Assembly (NCBI RefSeq): GCF_012932375.1
Contig: NZ_JAAIIG010000015.1
Coordinates: 1 to 41,426, forward strand
DNA length: 41,426 nt
DNA from: Bifidobacterium olomucense
GTDB taxonomy: Bacteria; Actinomycetota; Actinomycetes; Actinomycetales; Bifidobacteriaceae
Direction of reading: 5' to 3'
Part shown: piece by piece, positions 34,120 to 41,426 of the stretch
How the letters are laid out: every line of letters begins with the position of its first letter
How positions within the stretch are numbered: position 1 is the stretch's first letter
Notes under the pieces: model-generated
Database searches by the model: none
Told to the model about the DNA's origin: nothing
The model's input: the letters and a program-made list of their open reading frames with translations, nothing else
Position numbers and translations under genes: made by a program

Positions 34120-34790
34120 GGAATACTGCGTGATCCGGATCCTCAGCGTATATCGTCAATTCCGAATGTCCCGGTTCTTGAGCTTGTTATGGCAACACCC
34201 GGCTACAAAGCGGACCAGTATATTGACGGTTGCCGTGAGTTGATTGGTATGGACTTTACGATTACCGATTCCAGCGGCGGTATTATGCTATTGAGATACG
34301 CATTAATGCTGAGCGTGATATTTCGCCTGATAAAGCGGCAATTATCAAAGCATATTATTTACGAAAAACAACAAACGAGCAGTTCAAGGAGGTACTGCAA
34401 GTGGATATTAATAGAGACAGTGATTACACGCCATATATACTTGGCCGGTTGTTCTCTATATACGAACAGATCCAGTTGGCGGCCATTCCTAGCATTAATA
34501 CGACGATTAAGGATAAATATTTCACCAGTGCATCCACGACTCCTGCCCGTATATTCCCGATTCTAGGTGATCTCGCAGCAAAACATATGCGTAAAACCTG
34601 GCAGTCGCAAGGCTATAAGGTCAAGCTGGAAAAGGCTTTAGGCGAATTGACCGGGAAGGTGGGTGACCACTATCCGTCAAGACTTACGCTCGAAGAGCGT
34701 GGGGCTTTCCAGCTCGGATACTATTTCGAAAATCAACAGCGATTCAACAAGACCATCAAAGACGATAACCAAGGAGCAGACAATGACTGA
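34120..34790 (+). pseudogene. cas8c: cas8c (csd1), 3' remnant
   Basis: From about 34260 the frame ending at 34790 reads NAERDISPDKAAIIKAYYLR and then the typical Cas8c C-terminus: TPYILGRLFSIYEQIQLAA, NTTIKDKYFTSASTTPARIF and LEERGAFQLGYYFENQQ. A TGA at about 34236 interrupts this frame. The stretch 34120-34260 looks coding in another frame (PGYKADQYIDGCRELIG), so there is a frameshift as well as a 5' truncation by the IS30 remnant. Cas8c is the large subunit of type I-C Cascade, which needs its N-terminal part for PAM recognition, so interference should be dead. The stop overlaps the start of cas7. Confidence 0.8.
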
Positions 34791-35715
34791 ACGCAAGCCC
34801 ATTGAAAGCCGTTATGACTTCACTATTCTCTTTGATGTGGAAAATGGTAACCCGAATGGCGACCCTGATTCGGGTAACATGCCGCGCGTCGATCTTGAAA
34901 CCGGTAACGGACTGGTGACTGATGTGTGTATCAAACGTAAGATTCGCGACTATGTGCAAACTGCTATGGGCGAAGAATCTCCGTGGCGCATGTACATTCA
35001 GAAGCGGAAGACACTCAATCGTCTTGATAGTGAGGCATTGGAGGCTGAACACATTGATGCAAGGCCTGAAGACAAGGACTTTGCTAAGGAAATAAAAGCT
35101 TTGAAAAAAGACGATCCTGAACTGGATCGTCGCCTACGTGATTATATGTGTGCGAACTTTTTTGATATTCGTACTTTTGGCGCAGTAATGACGACATTCG
35201 TCAAAGGCAGTCTGGCCTGTGGGCAAGTTCGCGGTCCGGTTCAGCTTGGATTTGCCCGTTCGATCGATCCGGTGAGTATTCAGGAAATTTCCATCACTCG
35301 TGTTGCTGTGACTACGGAAGCGGATGCTGCGGAAAAAAATAATACGATGGGTAACAAGTTCATCATCCCTTACGGTTTGTATCGTATGAATGGTTATGTG
35401 TCTGCAAAGCTCGCACAAAATGTCACCGGGTTCAGCGATGAAGATCTTGACATGCTATGGCAGTCAATTCTGAACATGTTTGAATTTGATCGTTCTGCAG
35501 CGCGAGGCAACATGGCGGTGCGCAAACTGTATGTGTTCAAGCATGATAGTGCGCTTGGCGATGCACCTTCATGGAAGCTGTTCGATAGTATCGACGTTTG
35601 CAAACGTGATGGCGTTGATATTACGCGTAGCTTTGGGGATTATGCAGTGAACGTAAACAAGGATTTGATTCCAGATTCTGTTGCCGTAAGTGAAATGGTT
35701 GATGGCCTACTGTAA
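34783..35715 (+). CDS. cas7: Type I-C Cascade backbone protein Cas7
   Basis: This Cas7 (Csd2 type) has 310 residues. The N-terminus SRYDFTILFDVENGNPNGDP is the conserved start of the RAMP fold, and DVCIKRKIRDYV, DIRTFGAVMTT and RGPVQLGFARSIDP are characteristic of type I-C Cas7. It would coat the crRNA in several copies. AAGGAG precedes the ATG at 34783. The partners Cas5 and full Cas8c, and Cas3, are absent from this window, so the protein has no complete complex to join. Clearly lower GC than the genes left of 34000, like the rest of the cas operon. Confidence 0.95.
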   Translation: MTERKPIESRYDFTILFDVENGNPNGDPDSGNMPRVDLETGNGLVTDVCIKRKIRDYVQTAMGEESPWRMYIQKRKTLNRLDSEALEAEHIDARPEDKDFAKEIKALKKDDPELDRRLRDYMCANFFDIRTFGAVMTTFVKGSLACGQVRGPVQLGFARSIDPVSIQEISITRVAVTTEADAAEKNNTMGNKFIIPYGLYRMNGYVSAKLAQNVTGFSDEDLDMLWQSILNMFEFDRSAARGNMAVRKLYVFKHDSALGDAPSWKLFDSIDVCKRDGVDITRSFGDYAVNVNKDLIPDSVAVSEMVDGLL

Positions 35716-35725
35716 GTAGACGGTG

Positions 35726-35760
35726 TGGCCGGGCTGGCGGTTCTTCCATCAGCCCGGCCA
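35726..35760 (+). promoter_or_regulatory. Hairpin between cas7 and cas4
   Basis: TGGCCGGGCTG (35726-35736) and CAGCCCGGCCA (35750-35760) form a perfect 11-bp stem just after the cas7 stop codon. There is no T-run, so it may act as an mRNA-stabilising or attenuating element that separates the Cascade part from the adaptation genes cas4-cas1-cas2. Confidence 0.55.
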
Positions 35761-35822
35761 TGCTCATATGCGCAGTTCATTTTTGGATGAACCTTATAAA
35801 GACATGAGGCAAAGGGGTCTGT

Positions 35823-36533
35823 GTGGTGGAACCAACAAGTTATCCAGAAGAGGATTGGTTGGCTCTTTCGGGTATCCAACATTTTTCATTTTGTCGACGA
35901 CAATGGGCGTTGATTCATATTGAGCAGTCGTGGGAAGACAATGTGCTGACTACGGCCGGATCACTGGAACATGAGCGGGCACATGATTATGACGCTTCGG
36001 AAAAGCGAGGAGAGCTGCTGATTCTGCGCGATTTGAAGGTATTCTCGCGTCGATTAGGGGTGACTGGAGCCTGCGATGTTGTAGAGTTTCGGATGTCTCC
36101 GGATGGCGTGCCGCTGCAAGGGCGTAGTGGTTCGTGGCTGCCTTATCCGATTGAATATAAACATGGGCAGCCCAAAGTGCAGGATGCTGATCGGCTGCAA
36201 TTATGCGCTGAGGCAATATGCTTGGAAGAGATGCTGGCCTGCAATATACGTGAAGGAGCGTTATTTTATCAGGGAACAAGGCATCGAGAAATCGTTGAAT
36301 TTGATGATTCATTACGTAATGCGGTAACGGAAATGTTCCGCCAGATGCACGATTTGTATACGCGTGGACATACACCGAAAGTCAGAATCGGGAAAGAATG
36401 CCGCGCATGTTCGCTTAAAAACATATGTCTTCCTGAACTATCAAAAAAGAAATCGGCACGAGTCTATATTAATGCGCGTATTCGTGAAATCATGAACGTT
36501 TCTGAAATTAAGGATATTGAATCGAGGAGGTGA
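35823..36533 (+). CDS. cas4: Cas4 RecB-like nuclease
   Basis: The 236-residue protein has the Cas4 pattern: Cys24 (FSFCRRQW), His50, Asp85 (TGACDVVEF), Glu111 and Lys113 (PIEYKHG), Gln126 (DRLQLCAEA), and a C-terminal cysteine trio (C193, C196, C202 in KECRACSLKNICLP) that with Cys24 holds a 4Fe-4S cluster. In type I-C systems Cas4 trims prespacers and selects those next to a PAM. The start is a GTG at 35823, with AAAGGGG upstream; a second GTG follows directly. It ends three bases before cas1. Confidence 0.95.
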   Translation: MVEPTSYPEEDWLALSGIQHFSFCRRQWALIHIEQSWEDNVLTTAGSLEHERAHDYDASEKRGELLILRDLKVFSRRLGVTGACDVVEFRMSPDGVPLQGRSGSWLPYPIEYKHGQPKVQDADRLQLCAEAICLEEMLACNIREGALFYQGTRHREIVEFDDSLRNAVTEMFRQMHDLYTRGHTPKVRIGKECRACSLKNICLPELSKKKSARVYINARIREIMNVSEIKDIESRR

Positions 36534-36536
36534 ATA

Positions 36537-37568
36537 ATGCGAACTATGCTGAATACGTTGTTCGTAACCAGTGAGGACGCTTATCTCTCGTTGGAGAATG
36601 ACAACGTGGTTGTCCAGAATGGTGAAAAGACCTTGGCAAAGGTTCCGTTACGTTCTATTGAGCAGATTCTTAGTTTTTCGTACAAAGGAGCTTCTCCTGC
36701 ACTGATGGGCAAATGTACTCGTCTTGGTGTCGGCATGTCTTTTTATTCGCCATATGGACGGTTCTATTGCTCGGTGCTGGGCGAGAATAATCGTAACGTT
36801 CTGTTGCGAAGGGAACAGTTTCGCAGAGCGGATTCTCCAGGTCCTGCTCGGGAGTTCGCTGCTGCATTCGTTATTGGGAAGGTGTTCAACTGCCGTTGGG
36901 TTGTAGAGCGAACGAAGCGTGATCATGTATTACGGGTGAATGTGGAAAGATTAACGCAACAGAGCGCTTTGTTGAAAGACGGGCTAGAAAGAATTTTGGC
37001 CTGTACTTCGGTTGATGAGGTACGAGGTATTGAAGGCAAGGCCGCAAAAGACTACTTCTTTACGTTCGATGACTTGATCCTCCGAGACAAGGATTCGTTT
37101 TTCTTCGAGCAACGTAGCCGGCGTCCTCCTATGGACAGAATGAACGCGTTGCTATCGTTTACATATGCCTTGCTGACGAACGATTGTGTTGCAGCCCTAC
37201 AGGGAGTTGGTCTAGATCCATATGTGGGATTTCTGCATGTCGATCGTCCGGGTCGGGCTTCTCTTGCCTTAGATCTTATGGAAGAGTTCCGTCCGGTTGT
37301 GGCTGATCGCTTTGCTCTAACTCTGGTTAATACTGGTGCCGTACGGGTTTCTCATTTTGAAGAACGGGAAAACGGTGGCATATTTTTGACTGATGTAGGA
37401 CGAAAAGTTGTGCTTGCGGCGTGGCAGCGGCGGAAGACCGAACAAATTACTCATCCTTTTCTTGGAGAGAAGATTCCATGGGGATTGGTTCCGCATGTGC
37501 CGTCATTGTTGTTGGCGCGATGCATACGCGGTGATTTAGATACCTATCCTCCATTCATGTGGAAGTGA
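36537..37568 (+). CDS. cas1: Cas1 integrase, type I-C
   Basis: The full-length 343-residue Cas1 has the metal-binding residues Glu166 (VRGIEGKAAKDYF), His234 (GFLHVDRPGRASLALDL) and an acidic residue in LMEEFRP (about 249-250). The start (MLNTLFVTSEDAYLSLE) is the beta-rich N-terminal domain. GAGGTG precedes the ATG, overlapping the stop of cas4. With Cas2 it inserts new spacers at the leader end of the array. The sequence shows no damage, so the adaptation module could still work. Confidence 0.96.
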   Translation: MRTMLNTLFVTSEDAYLSLENDNVVVQNGEKTLAKVPLRSIEQILSFSYKGASPALMGKCTRLGVGMSFYSPYGRFYCSVLGENNRNVLLRREQFRRADSPGPAREFAAAFVIGKVFNCRWVVERTKRDHVLRVNVERLTQQSALLKDGLERILACTSVDEVRGIEGKAAKDYFFTFDDLILRDKDSFFFEQRSRRPPMDRMNALLSFTYALLTNDCVAALQGVGLDPYVGFLHVDRPGRASLALDLMEEFRPVVADRFALTLVNTGAVRVSHFEERENGGIFLTDVGRKVVLAAWQRRKTEQITHPFLGEKIPWGLVPHVPSLLLARCIRGDLDTYPPFMWK

Positions 37569-37570
37569 TA

Positions 37571-37864
37571 ATGATGATGGTTGTGGTTGCATATGATGTG
37601 AATACTGAAACGGCTTCCGGAAGAAGACGTTTGAGGCTCGTGTCGAAAGCTTGTATGAAATATGGCCAGCGTGTGCAGAACAGTGTTTTTGAATGTTCGG
37701 TTTCGCCGTCAGACTATTTGCAGCTTCGTCATGAGCTGGATGACATTATCGATATGGAAAGCGATAGTCTTCGTTTTTACAATCTAGGTGCGAAGTATGC
37801 GGATCGTATTGAAAATGTCGGTAAGCAGCGGCATTTGCCAGTTGATGATGTCATGTTGATATAA
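37571..37864 (+). CDS. cas2: Cas2, type I-C
   Basis: The 97-residue Cas2 has the ferredoxin-like core: VVVAYDVNTETASGRRRLRL, QNSVFECSVSPSDYLQLRHEL and SLRFYNLG. Three ATG codons in a row (37571-37579) follow GGAAG; the first is taken as start, and a GTG at 37559 overlapping cas1 is possible. It is the structural partner of Cas1. Confidence 0.95.
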   Translation: MMMVVVAYDVNTETASGRRRLRLVSKACMKYGQRVQNSVFECSVSPSDYLQLRHELDDIIDMESDSLRFYNLGAKYADRIENVGKQRHLPVDDVMLI

Positions 37865-38191
37865 GGCAGCTTGATGTGCTGCGTATCTTCGTTTGACCTG
37901 AGTTTGTTTCTGGGGCGCGATGCTCGATATCGTGAATGGGTGCGATGTGTGAGCTGTCATAAAACTAACAGAGGTTCGCACCGCCGCTGATGGGGGGATG
38001 AGCATAATCTTTATGCGATTCGGCAATATTCCGGACTTCATTTGTCGTTTGATAACTCAATAGTGGCTGGGTGTCTCTGATATTTAGGATGCGATATAAG
38101 TTTAGGATGATTTAGGCGATGAATAGCTGATAGACTGCAAATATCTGTGAATATACTGCCCAAAATGTGGACTGGATATCTCATGGATGCG
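37865..38191 (+). promoter_or_regulatory. CRISPR leader
   Basis: This relatively AT-rich 327-base stretch lies between cas2 and the first repeat and should contain the array promoter and Cas1-Cas2 binding sequences. Its position next to the perfect repeats agrees with new spacers being added here. No ORF with a ribosome site is seen. Confidence 0.7.
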
Positions 38192-38964
38192 GTCACCCTC
38201 CTCGCGGAGGGTGCGGATTGAAATATCGACCCGCAAGCCGGCAAGGCCACGGTCGGCAGTCACCCTCCTCGCGGAGGGTGCGGATTGAAATATTACGAAT
38301 AAGACAGGTAGAGTGCTGGTTTTGATGGTCACCCTCCTCGCGGAGGGTGCGGATTGAAATTTCGCCGAACCGCTCGCCAAGACCGGCGCGGCCGTCACCC
38401 TCCTCGCGGAGGGTGCGGATTGAAATTCCCTGTCGGAGGTGTGGACGCAGGACTCGACGGTCACCCTCCTCGCGGAGGGTGCGGATTGAAATAACAAAGT
38501 CGCCGGCGTGGTCGCCTCCAGCCTCAGTCACCCTCCTCGCGGAGGGTGCGGATTGAAATTGGGGCAACGACCCCACGCATCCGGTCACCCACGGTCACCC
38601 TCCTCGCGGAGGGTGCGGATTGAAATGGCGGCAAGCGCGCCGCCGCGCCCGTGGTCTGGCGGTCACCCTCCTCGCGGAGGGTGCGGATTGAAATTTCTGG
38701 AAGACCGTCACCCAGTAGTAGCCGCCCGGTCACCCTCTTCATGGAGGGTGAGGATTGAAATTCAGGCGTGTAAGAGCAGGGCGCAGCGGCAACGTGTCAC
38801 TCTCTTCATGGAGGGTGAGGATTGAAATAAATCCAGTTTCTCGCCAATCGTTTCCATGCCGGAGTCACCCTCCTCACGGAAGGTGAGGATTGAAATAACC
38901 AGAACGGCGTGAAATGCCGCGACCGCTTGCAGTCACTCTCCTCACGGAGGGTGAGGATTGAAAA
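38192..38964 (+). CRISPR. Type I-C CRISPR array, 12 repeats and 11 spacers
   Basis: The 33-base repeats start GTCACCCTCCTCGCGGAGGG and end TGCGGATTGAAAT; the inner CCCTCCTCGCGGAGGG forms the hairpin. Repeats begin at 38192, 38259, 38328, 38394, 38460, 38527, 38594, 38662, 38729, 38796, 38864 and 38932. The first eight are identical; the last four differ at up to five positions (TCTTCATGG or TCCTCACGG, GTGAGG) and the last ends AAAA. Spacers are 33-36 bases. The leader is on the left, so the decayed repeats are the oldest. Confidence 0.97.
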
Positions 38965-39175
38965 GGTGACGAACGCGATGCTGGTCGGCGGCATCACCGC
39001 TTGTCCCTATTGCACGAACCTCCTCAGATGACGCGAATAAGCTCTACTGTGGGCTGTATCCAGTCGTATTTAAACGATAGATTATATCATCAATACACAT
39101 CCATATTGACTTCAATTCATTTCTATCTTATAGTTTATATAACTTAACATCAGTCAATAGAGGTGAACCGTTCTT
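38965..39175 (+). promoter_or_regulatory. Array trailer and promoter region of the Fic gene
   Basis: The 34 bases after the last repeat (38965-38998) have the size and GC content of a spacer, but no repeat follows; the array seems to have lost its final repeat. From about 39060 to 39150 the sequence is very AT-rich and should contain the promoter of the Fic gene, whose AGAGGTG ribosome site lies near 39160. Confidence 0.55.
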
Positions 39176-40417
39176 ATGGGTATGAAATATAGAAGCTTGG
39201 CACGTTTGTTTCATGCCGACAGAACAAACGATTCATACAACAATCATGATCGACTTGCAAGGCAGCGTCTTGAAGTCGAGTCCACATTCCGCACCGGCGT
39301 CATCACCCCATTAGGCGAACTGTTTTGTGCCACGCCACGTGAAACGAGCATGCTCACCGAGCATATACTTCTCGCCGAACGGCGCGTATCAGGATTATGG
39401 AATCAGATACCCGGCGTGATGCGTTGGGACTGGATCAGGCATTCCATCAGCGAGGAACTGTTTGCCACTAACGATATGGAAGGTGTACGCAGCACTCGCA
39501 AAGAGACCGAACTTGCGGTCGCGGCGGCGGAACGATCGATGAAGGAAGGAGGTGAATCACAAACACGGTTCAGCGAATTCGCGAAACTCTATCTGAACCT
39601 CACCGGTGAGGATGCCTCGCTTCCCGCCGATATAGCTGATATACGCGCCATCTACGATAAAGTGGCGTTGGATGAAATCGAAGAAAGGCACAGGCCGGAT
39701 GGCGAACTCTTCCGCAAGGACGACGTGGAGGTGCTCGGCCCTCACGGACTGCCGATACATAACGGCGTCAAGGGAGAGGGAAACATCAGTTCTCTGCTTG
39801 CCGACATGATCCATTTGGCGGAATCGGAATCGATTCCACGTCTGCAGGCTGCAATCATGTCGCATTTCCTGTTCGAATATGTACATCCGTTCTATGACGG
39901 CAATGGCCGAACGGGGCGCTATTTGCTGGCCCTTTATCTGAATCACGATTTGACCATGCCGACCGTGCTCTCCTTGTCCAGGACCATAGCCGAGAACAAG
40001 AACGCTTATTACAAGGCGTTCACCGAAGCCGAGGACACGCTGAACTGCGGGGAACTCACATTCTTCGTGAACACGATACTCGGCTTCATCCAAGAAGCCC
40101 AGGACGAGTTGATTGACGAATTGGGAGAAAAAGTTGATCGGCTCGTTAAAGGCGGCGACATCTGCAAACGGATCTCCGAAGAACATAGGCTTTCCGCCAA
40201 TGCCGACGAGTTGCTGTATTCCCTCATGCAGGAGGAGATGTTCGATTCGATGAAATACGTTTCCTTGGATGACGCAGCATATCATCTCAAACTATCCAAG
40301 CAAAGTGCGCGAAAATACGTCGGCGAACTACTGGATGCAGGTCTTGCCATCAGAATCGGCACACGTCCTATGAAAGTGCGGGCTTCAGAACAGTTGAGAA
40401 GAGACCTCGCGTTGTAG
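39176..40417 (+). CDS. Fic family AMP-transferase, class II
   Basis: This 413-residue protein has the Fic core motif HPFYDGNGRTGR (237-248), with the catalytic His, the phosphate anchor and the second Arg. An N-terminal inhibitory motif, TNDMEG (98-103), fits [ST]-x(3)-E-[GN], so it is a self-inhibited class II enzyme. A C-terminal winged-helix-like domain (VSLDDAAYHLKLSKQSARKYV, 360-380) suggests DNA binding or autoregulation. It should transfer AMP from ATP to a Ser, Thr or Tyr of an unknown target. It lies directly after the CRISPR array and before an attachment-like repeat, with no antitoxin gene beside it; the inhibitory helix is built in. Confidence 0.92.
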   Translation: MGMKYRSLARLFHADRTNDSYNNHDRLARQRLEVESTFRTGVITPLGELFCATPRETSMLTEHILLAERRVSGLWNQIPGVMRWDWIRHSISEELFATNDMEGVRSTRKETELAVAAAERSMKEGGESQTRFSEFAKLYLNLTGEDASLPADIADIRAIYDKVALDEIEERHRPDGELFRKDDVEVLGPHGLPIHNGVKGEGNISSLLADMIHLAESESIPRLQAAIMSHFLFEYVHPFYDGNGRTGRYLLALYLNHDLTMPTVLSLSRTIAENKNAYYKAFTEAEDTLNCGELTFFVNTILGFIQEAQDELIDELGEKVDRLVKGGDICKRISEEHRLSANADELLYSLMQEEMFDSMKYVSLDDAAYHLKLSKQSARKYVGELLDAGLAIRIGTRPMKVRASEQLRRDLAL

Positions 40418-40528
40418 TACGTCTTGTAGTTCGTTCAGCATCGCAAACAAGCAGACCACTCTTGATTGCTCGTTGCGGTTGCCGAAAGGCTTCAGCCCAA
40501 CCTTCGGCTCGCGAATATATTCCGGCAT
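40385..40528 (-). CDS. Possible 47-aa protein or gene remnant
   Basis: This minus-strand frame reads MPEYIREPKVGLKPFGNRN and then EQSRVVCLFAMLNELQDVLQ to a stop inside the 3' end of the Fic gene. Its composition looks like real protein, but there is no clear ribosome site before the ATG. The frame is open a little further, to a stop in the hairpin of repeat copy B. It may be the start or a fragment of a gene that followed the attachment-site gene. Confidence 0.35.
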   Translation of the reverse strand: MPEYIREPKVGLKPFGNRNEQSRVVCLFAMLNELQDVLQREVSSQLF

Positions 40529-40544
40529 AATATCGGAAACGAAC

Positions 40545-40623
40545 AGGGTCTTGGAATCGATTGGATCTCAAGACCCTCGACGCTACCCAACAATCACTTC
40601 TTAGACGTTGGGGAGAACTTGAA
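40545..40623 (-). repeat. Attachment-like repeat, copy B (inverted relative to copy A)
   Basis: Read on the minus strand, bases 40623-40591 match copy A at 31402-31434 with one mismatch and encode the same FKFSPTSKK-stop. The hairpin that follows (40577-40545, AGGGTCTTGAGAT paired with ATTCCAAGACCCT) matches copy A's hairpin at most positions. Here the frame is open upstream (ERDARRHWKHWKNESAA) for about 35 codons into the prophage side. Copies A and B face each other and enclose 9.2 kb. Confidence 0.6.
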
Positions 40624-40760
40624 TGTCGCGGCACTTTCGTTTTTCCAATGTTTCCAATGTCTCCGGGCGTCCCGTTCCACGTCGGGCACTCTAAAGGCAC
40701 TCTATATTCGTTGTCCATTCTATTATATGCGACAGTGCATTCGACTTCATAAACGACGAA

Positions 40761-40805
40761 AAGCCCCCGACCCTGCCGCATTGGATGCGATAGGGTCGGG
40801 GGCTT
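40761..40805 (-). terminator. Terminator of the phage lysis genes
   Basis: AAGCCCCCGACCCT pairs with AGGGTCGGGGGCTT over a 17-base loop; on the minus strand it is followed by TTCG after GGGGGCTT. It stands eight bases after the holin stop codon and so ends the minus-strand lysis transcript. Confidence 0.75.
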
Positions 40806-40812
40806 GGTTTTG

Positions 40813-41076
40813 TCAGGCCTTGGATGCGCGGGCCTTGAGGGTGCTTGCGCCGATGACGACGCCGATGGTCAGGGCGACGGCGCTGATGGTCGTCGCGGCC
40901 GGATCGGCCCACGTCCAGCCCCACACGGGGCCGAGCGCCTGCACGAGCGTGGCGATGGCTGGCAGCACGATCAGCGCGAGCCATTTGAGCACGTCGTAGG
41001 CGCGGTTCGGCAACAGCCAATCCGGCATGGCTGGTTCCGTGCCGGCGGTGTTAGGTTCAATGTCTTCTTTGGTCAT
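40813..41076 (-). CDS. Phage holin
   Basis: This small membrane protein of 87 residues has a hydrophilic N-terminus and two spans: VLKWLALIVLPAIATLVQAL (about 29-48) and ATTISAVALTIGVVIGAS (about 61-78), and ends in a short basic tail. The segment NRAYDVLKWLALIVLPAIATL is typical of r1t/phi-LC3-like holins. It follows the endolysin gene on the same strand, as in a phage lysis module. It would form membrane pores to release the lysin. Confidence 0.85.
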   Translation of the reverse strand: MTKEDIEPNTAGTEPAMPDWLLPNRAYDVLKWLALIVLPAIATLVQALGPVWGWTWADPAATTISAVALTIGVVIGASTLKARASKA

Positions 41077-41100
41077 GTCAATCTCGATTCCGTGGTTGGA

Positions 41101-41142
41101 ACCTGGGAACCTTGCCCGGTATCGAGTGCAAGGTTCCCAGGT
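41101..41142 (-). terminator. Hairpin between endolysin and holin
   Basis: ACCTGGGAACCTTGC and its exact complement form a 15-bp stem around a 12-base loop. On the minus strand it lies 10 bases after the endolysin stop. There is no T-run, so it may be a partial terminator or a processing site. Confidence 0.65.
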
Positions 41143-41152
41143 CGGGTTCGGG

Positions 41153-41426
41153 TCAGTTGTGGCAGATCACGTCGCCGGGATAGACGAGATGCGGGCTGCC
41201 GGACGGGGTGGTCACGTTCCACCAGTCGGCCCAGAATTTGCTCACGTAGTCGCCGTAGACGAGGGTCACGCACTGCCGTACCGGCTGGGATTGCATTGAT
41301 CCCCCGCCGTTGTAGGTGACCACGTCGCCCACCCAGTACCGGTTGATGTCGCCGGACGGCGTATGCCATGCGCTCAGGGGCCATGCGTCGTACTGGACGG
41401 CGAGCCCCCAGATGGTCTCGCCCCAT
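41153..41426 (-). CDS. Phage endolysin, C-terminal part (cut by window edge)
   Basis: Reading leftward from the window edge in the frame starting at 41425, 90 codons end with TGA at 41153. The product reads WGETIWGLAVQYDAWPLSAW, then TPSGDINRYWVGDVVTYNGG, and ends YPGDVICHN. The first part is like a LysM repeat (G-[DE]-T-I-W-G, PSGDIN, VGDVVTY), and a second copy (FWADWWNVTTPSGSPHLVYP) follows: a cell-wall-binding tail typical of bifidobacterial prophage lysins. The catalytic domain is beyond the window. No in-frame start codon is needed since the gene enters from outside. Confidence 0.7.
   Translation of the reverse strand, partial: WGETIWGLAVQYDAWPLSAWHTPSGDINRYWVGDVVTYNGGGSMQSQPVRQCVTLVYGDYVSKFWADWWNVTTPSGSPHLVYPGDVICHN

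Noticed and set aside
41073..41426. A 117-codon frame starting ATGGGGCGA at the right edge
   Set aside because: Its product is Arg-rich and featureless; the neighbouring frame gives a LysM-like endolysin end with a proper stop at 41153.

Overview
The window most likely comes from a Bifidobacterium or close actinobacterial relative. This rests on high-GC coding sequence with strong GGAGG-type ribosome sites, an IS1249-type (IS256 family) insertion sequence, IS3 and IS30 relatives of bifidobacterial type, and a type I-C CRISPR repeat ending GGATTGAAAT. The genus is an inference; no rRNA or tRNA gene is visible.

Positions 1-1534 hold an IS256/IS1249-type element and the edge of a second, tandem copy. 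Positions 1550-16982 are a compact signalling and transport cluster: three FtsX/MacB-type ABC exporters (3583-5774, 8065-11387, 13544-16982) interleaved with three two-component systems (1550-3527, 5917-7823, 11434-13370). This is the usual arrangement for sensing and resisting cell-envelope stress or antimicrobial peptides. The third exporter also has a lipoprotein and a peptidoglycan-binding adaptor. One sensor kinase (6633-7823) has Tyr where the phospho-acceptor His is expected.

Positions 17137-31155 are an accessory island of about ten genes, almost all unrecognised, ending in a very large (678 aa) tyrosine recombinase. Large imperfect palindromes with related arms lie in most of the gaps between its genes, several proteins share a short C-terminal motif, and two share an N-terminal Cys/His module. 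One encodes a probable zincin metallopeptidase (HEYFH). TGTGCGAA repeats flank the recombinase. The island resembles a cassette array or satellite element, and I regard it as the best candidate for an undescribed system.

Positions 31402-40623 are bounded by an inverted, about 79-bp repeat consisting of the 3' end of a gene (FKFSPTSKK-stop) plus its terminator, probably attachment-site copies. Between them lie a frameshifted and IS-truncated metallo-beta-lactamase-fold gene, an IS3 element, an IS30 remnant, and a decapitated type I-C CRISPR-Cas locus. In that locus cas3, cas5 and most of cas8c are missing, while cas7, cas4, cas1, cas2 and a 12-repeat array remain. An autoinhibited Fic AMP-transferase follows. 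These cas genes are visibly AT-richer than their surroundings.

Positions 40813-41426 are the edge of a prophage reading leftward: a holin and the C-terminal end of an endolysin.
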